64,000 nt of DNA. Origin: Devosia sp. ZB163. Its GTDB lineage: Bacteria > Pseudomonadota > Alphaproteobacteria > Rhizobiales > Devosiaceae. The notes below the pieces were generated by a model, which searched no databases, was not told the DNA's origin, and was given only the letters and a program-made list of their open reading frames with translations. Each line of letters starts with the position of its first letter. The stretch's first letter is position 1. The position numbers were made by a program, and so were the translations under genes. The stretch lies in NCBI RefSeq assembly GCF_028613635.1, contig NZ_JAQRMY010000001.1, positions 848,331 to 912,330 of the forward strand, read 5' to 3'. Shown piece after piece: positions 61,112-64,000 of this stretch.

Positions 61112-62193
61112 GCGACGTGGCGCTGCACGACACGGCCGACGCCCTCTCGCGACATCGGCGCGCCTATCTCATCTGCCTTGCCACCGCCTTCTCGCTCTAT
61201 CTTGCGATCAACTCGGGTGCGCTGGGCATCGCTTTCACGGCGGGGGCCGCCCTCGTGCTCGCGGCCGTGGTTCTCGCCTGCTTCGGCATACCGAACGGGA
61301 ACGAGAGTGTGCTTGCGCGGCTCTCGGCCATCGCTGCGGCAATCGTGGCGCTGGCTTTTCCGCTTGGTCTGATTGTCTGGGCCGGAACCTCGATCCCGGC
61401 GGCCGTTCACGCCAGCATGGTCTGGCCGCAGATCCTGGTCCTGCTCTTTGCCGGCCGGGTGCTGGCGGCCGATGCAGAGCAGCGCTTCGTCGCCTTCTGG
61501 CGCGAGCCGTCGCGCCATGCCCATGCGCGCACGCAATCGCTGGCGGGCGCGATCGTGACCGGGGCATGCCTCGTTCTCGTGTTCTATCAGTTGATAGGCG
61601 ACGCCTCCGGCCTGTCGTCCGACGCGCTCGATCCCTGGTCGATCACGCGACGGGCGCTGGCCGGCGAGACCTTCGTTCACGTCGCCATCGTCGCCCTGTT
61701 CGCGATTGTCATCGCCGCGATCGTCGATGCCGCTCTCGCCCTTGCCGGTGATCTGCAGGGGCTTGCCGCATTGCGCCGGACGCTCGCCAGTGCACCACCC
61801 AGCGAGGTCGCCGTACGGCTTTCCCGCTTCTCGCACACGCGGCCGTTGCAGGAACTGCTCGGGCACCAGTCGGCGCTGGTCGCGCTGCACCTGGCGTCGC
61901 GGCGGCTGATCCGCGCGCTCGTTTCCTTCCTGCCGCTGTTCGGCTTTCTCGGCACTGTCATCGGGCTGACGGCGGCCATCGGCGGTCTGCCGGAAAATCT
62001 CGGGCCCGAGGCCGCCGGCAATCTCGATATCGGCGCGAGCCTTGTCGGGCTTTCCGTGAAGTTCGAGACGACGCTCATCGGCCTCGTCGGCGCCCTCATT
62101 GCCTCGCTGCTGCTGGCGCTGATCGAAAGGCGCGAAGGCGAGATGATCGCCGAAACGCGGCATCTGCTCGCGGCGGGCAGCCATGTCCGATGA
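61108..62193 (+). CDS. MotA/ExbB-like proton-channel protein in the secretion operon
   Basis: It has 361 residues. About eight membrane helices are visible, six before residue 215 and two near 275-350. The last pair holds the family core: LPLFGFLGTVIGLTAAIGG (G282-TVIGL) and LVGLSVKFETTLIGLVGALI (E320-T-T), as in the gating helices of ExbB/TolQ/MotA, with a cytosolic segment between. Such proteins form pentamers around two ExbD/MotB subunits and use the proton gradient. It starts inside the sctV stop (ATGA) and runs into an ExbD-like gene. I know no established partner of this kind in type III systems. Confidence 0.75.
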   Translation: MSDVALHDTADALSRHRRAYLICLATAFSLYLAINSGALGIAFTAGAALVLAAVVLACFGIPNGNESVLARLSAIAAAIVALAFPLGLIVWAGTSIPAAVHASMVWPQILVLLFAGRVLAADAEQRFVAFWREPSRHAHARTQSLAGAIVTGACLVLVFYQLIGDASGLSSDALDPWSITRRALAGETFVHVAIVALFAIVIAAIVDAALALAGDLQGLAALRRTLASAPPSEVAVRLSRFSHTRPLQELLGHQSALVALHLASRRLIRALVSFLPLFGFLGTVIGLTAAIGGLPENLGPEAAGNLDIGASLVGLSVKFETTLIGLVGALIASLLLALIERREGEMIAETRHLLAAGSHVR

Positions 62194-62668
62194 GGACGAC
62201 GACGACGATGGCCTGACGGCGCTGCCGGCGACGATGAGCGACATCCTCTTCAGCCTCGTCGCCGTCGTCATCGTCGTTCTGCTGTCCCTCGCGCCGGCGA
62301 TCCGCACCCCGGGCGCGCTTGCCTCGCAGAAGTCCGACCTGCTGACGTCCCCGATCCTCGTCGAGAGCGAACCGGCCCTCGTCTTCGTTGCCGAAGCTGC
62401 CGGGCTGCGCATCGGTCAGGGCGAAGAGCGCCTCGTGCCGCTCGATGCAATCCTCACCGATGCGGACCTGGCGCAGGCGCTGCGCGAATCCAACGAGGAG
62501 GTTCTCCTCCTCGTCGCCGATGATGGGCAGGAGGCAGCGTTCCTGTTCAACAGCCTCGCGGGCGCGCACGGCATCGCCTCGATCCGGCAACTGCGTCTTG
62601 ATCCCAAATGCCGCCACATCGCCGACCCTGTCCGGGTCGGCTGCACACCCTCGGGGGCGCCCGCATGA
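62183..62668 (+). CDS. ExbD/MotB-like protein 1
   Basis: It has 161 residues. An acidic start (DEDDDDDG) precedes one membrane helix with an aspartate at its cytosolic side (LPATMSD20ILFSLVAVVIVV), the position of the proton-carrying Asp of ExbD. The periplasmic part (PALVFVAEAAGLRIGQGEER, EVLLLVADDGQEAAFLFNSL, GIASIRQLRL) has the strand-helix order of the ExbD/TolR domain. It overlaps both neighbours. Confidence 0.72.
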   Translation: MSDEDDDDDGLTALPATMSDILFSLVAVVIVVLLSLAPAIRTPGALASQKSDLLTSPILVESEPALVFVAEAAGLRIGQGEERLVPLDAILTDADLAQALRESNEEVLLLVADDGQEAAFLFNSLAGAHGIASIRQLRLDPKCRHIADPVRVGCTPSGAPA

Positions 62669-63414
62669 CTTCGTGGCGGCTCGACCTCACAGTCCTCGCC
62701 GATCTTGCCGCGAGCATGTTCGCAGCCTGTTTCATGGTGCTGCTGATCTTTCTCAGCCTCGCGCAGAAGGCGGACACGCTCCCGGCCCGCCCGATCGAAG
62801 CGACACGGGACCTGAACACCGTCGCGCGACAAGTTCAGGCGGCCGGAGAACTGGTCGATCTGCTGCACGATCATGCTGCGCTGGACGGCACGAGCATCGA
62901 TCTCTTCGCAGACCGCATCGATGTTCGCATGGCGACAGGCACGACAAGCCTGCGGGGGGACGCGATTGCCTCGTTGGCAATCCCTGGCGGACCCGTCCGC
63001 CTCTACGTCTTCTCCAACGCGCTCTATCACGACGTCACGGCCGTCCTCGGCAACAGGCCCGTCACGGAAATGAGCGTGCCTCGCGCACTGCGGGATGCCA
63101 CCGGGGAGTGGAGGCCGGAGTTCCTCGCGCTCGATGCGGAGCGGGCAGAGCCGGTCCTGTTTCGCCAGCGACTTGCGCAACTCCTCGATGGCGGAACGGA
63201 GGGGGAGGGGAGCGCGGTCGGTGCCGATGGCATGCCGGCACCCGCCGCCGGCGCTTCCCTCGCGGAACGAATTGCCTCCGCACTCGGCGCCGTGGCCGCT
63301 ATCGGCTTCCCCATTCTCGGGGTCTGCGCCGTCCTCCTGATCGAGCGCCGCCGCTACAGGTCTGGACAAACCAATCCCCTCGGGAAACAATCGACTGTCC
63401 CTGATGGAGCCTGA
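62665..63414 (+). CDS. ExbD/MotB-like protein 2 with C-terminal membrane helix
   Basis: It has 249 residues from ATG 62665, overlapping the stop of the previous gene (ATGA). RLDLTVLAD13LAASMFAACFMVLLIFL is again a helix with Asp near its start (written here with the residue number). A periplasmic domain follows (SIDLFADRIDVRMATGTTSL, RLYVFSNALYHDVTAVLG). A second membrane helix near 217-236 (AVAAIGFPILGVCAVLLIE) is not usual for ExbD. A heterodimer with protein 1 inside the MotA/ExbB-like ring is a natural model. Confidence 0.65.
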   Translation: MTSWRLDLTVLADLAASMFAACFMVLLIFLSLAQKADTLPARPIEATRDLNTVARQVQAAGELVDLLHDHAALDGTSIDLFADRIDVRMATGTTSLRGDAIASLAIPGGPVRLYVFSNALYHDVTAVLGNRPVTEMSVPRALRDATGEWRPEFLALDAERAEPVLFRQRLAQLLDGGTEGEGSAVGADGMPAPAAGASLAERIASALGAVAAIGFPILGVCAVLLIERRRYRSGQTNPLGKQSTVPDGA

Positions 63415-63417
63415 CCA

Positions 63418-63705
63418 ATGGTCGACCCGATCCAGCGTACCAGCAGCGTCCCCGTTCCGCAGTTCCAGACGGAGCAGGGGACGCAGGATCCCTTGCCCGT
63501 CAACGCGCCCCGCGAGCAGCAGCGCGTCGGGGACGACATCCGCGAGGACGACCGGCAGGACGATGGCGCCGCGTTCGAGGACTATCTCAACGACTCGAGC
63601 ATCCTGACGCTCGAAAAGGCCAAGCGCGGCCAGACCGTCGATACGGCGGGCGAAATCGAGTCTGCCAGCGTCTACTCGCAGCCGGGGCAGAAGACGCCGC
63701 TCTAG
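63418..63705 (+). CDS. Small disordered protein ending the operon
   Basis: It has 95 residues, highly polar and acidic (REQQRVGDDIREDDRQDDGA) with one short helix (SSILTLEKAKRGQTVDTAG). It starts three bases after the preceding stop, so it is co-translated. No family is recognised. It could be a soluble partner of the channel proteins or a secreted component. Confidence 0.5.
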   Translation: MVDPIQRTSSVPVPQFQTEQGTQDPLPVNAPREQQRVGDDIREDDRQDDGAAFEDYLNDSSILTLEKAKRGQTVDTAGEIESASVYSQPGQKTPL

Positions 63706-63729
63706 CGTACTTTCACGAAAGACTGGCTA

Positions 63730-64000
63730 TCAGGCGATGGCCGACCGGGCCGCGAACAGCTGCTGCATGCAGGTTTCGAGCGTCGGCAGGCTGATCTCGC
63801 TGTCGTCGATGCTGACCACGAACATCGCCTCGCCGTCACGGGTCAGCCCCGTCGACAGGAACCGCTCGCTGGTGAAGTCCGGCCCGGCCAGCGCCAGCAG
63901 CCGTTGCTCGATTTCCTCGTCCAGCCGATGCGGGCGGGCTGCGAGACTCAGCAATGTGCGCTGCCCGTCATCGGTGGACGTGAGCGTCAGCGTGCCCGAC
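63730..64000 (-). CDS. Class I type III chaperone, 5' end cut by the window
   Basis: The frame is open to the window edge; 89 residues remain. Strands (GTLTLTSTDDGQRTLLSLAA), the mid helix DEEIEQRLLALAGPDF, strand AMFVVSIDDSEISL and the last helix TCMQQLFAARSAIA follow the CesT plan. It is convergent with the rightward operon and suggests that more effector or apparatus genes lie further right. Confidence 0.65.
   Translation of the reverse strand, partial: SGTLTLTSTDDGQRTLLSLAARPHRLDEEIEQRLLALAGPDFTSERFLSTGLTRDGEAMFVVSIDDSEISLPTLETCMQQLFAARSAIA

Noticed and set aside
61108-63414. A Zorya-type anti-phage system as explanation of the MotA/ExbB- and ExbD-like genes
   Set aside because: No long cytosolic tail as in ZorA, no OmpA-like domain as in ZorB and no helicase or nuclease partner. 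The genes are fused by overlap to sctV instead.
63418-63705. Needle protein SctF at the end of the rightward operon
   Set aside because: The size is close, but the protein is acidic and disordered and lacks the helix-turn-helix with hydrophobic C-terminus of needle subunits.

Overview
This GC-rich window looks like an alphaproteobacterial chromosome, judging from its codon use and from the types of phage and accessory gene present; I cannot name the genus. It has three parts. Bases 1-620 are chromosomal: the 3' end of an acidic protein gene, a terminator-like hairpin and an intact tRNA-Arg(CCG).

Bases ~576-24215 are a 23.6-kb integrative element inserted in that tRNA gene. The evidence is a degenerate 3' tRNA copy at 24200-24243, a shared 16-bp core at both ends, and matching arm-type sites about 77 bp inside each core. 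A tyrosine recombinase (frameshifted here) and an excisionase sit at the left end. The body holds a control region with two divergent Arc-like repressors over paired palindromes, iteron-like repeats, many small regulators, and phage remnants (terminase small subunit, a whole-length virion-like protein, a second terminase fragment). The cargo includes a 1158-residue secreted protein, a DUF4041/GIY-YIG protein, and a stress-gene patch (PfpI, aldo/keto reductase) lying between truncated uvrA-like and sulfatase-like genes.

Bases ~24450-29100 are a metabolic operon (AbgT transporter, M20 peptidase, SLC13 permease).

Bases ~30150-64000 are a type III secretion island of the Ysc-like branch. Its left arm (30.1-38.1 kb) holds effector genes, three of them each preceded by a class I chaperone gene. 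The effectors are a complete Ser/Thr kinase, a protein that I read as RasGAP-like, an unknown 488-residue protein, and a diverged paralogue of the RasGAP-like one. The core apparatus operon reads leftward from sctI at 47.3 kb: sctI-J-K-L-N-O-P-Q-R-S-T-U. A rightward operon (48.6-63.7 kb) holds a large putative tip protein, sctX, sctY, an SycD-type chaperone, translocators sctE and sctB, more chaperones, two unknown proteins, and sctV.

Immediately after sctV, in overlapping reading frames, lie an eight-helix MotA/ExbB-like protein and two small single-aspartate ExbD/MotB-like proteins. This looks like a proton-channel stator built into a type III secretion operon. I know of no described system of this kind. 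Secretin, SctD, needle and gatekeeper genes were not seen and probably lie beyond the right edge.
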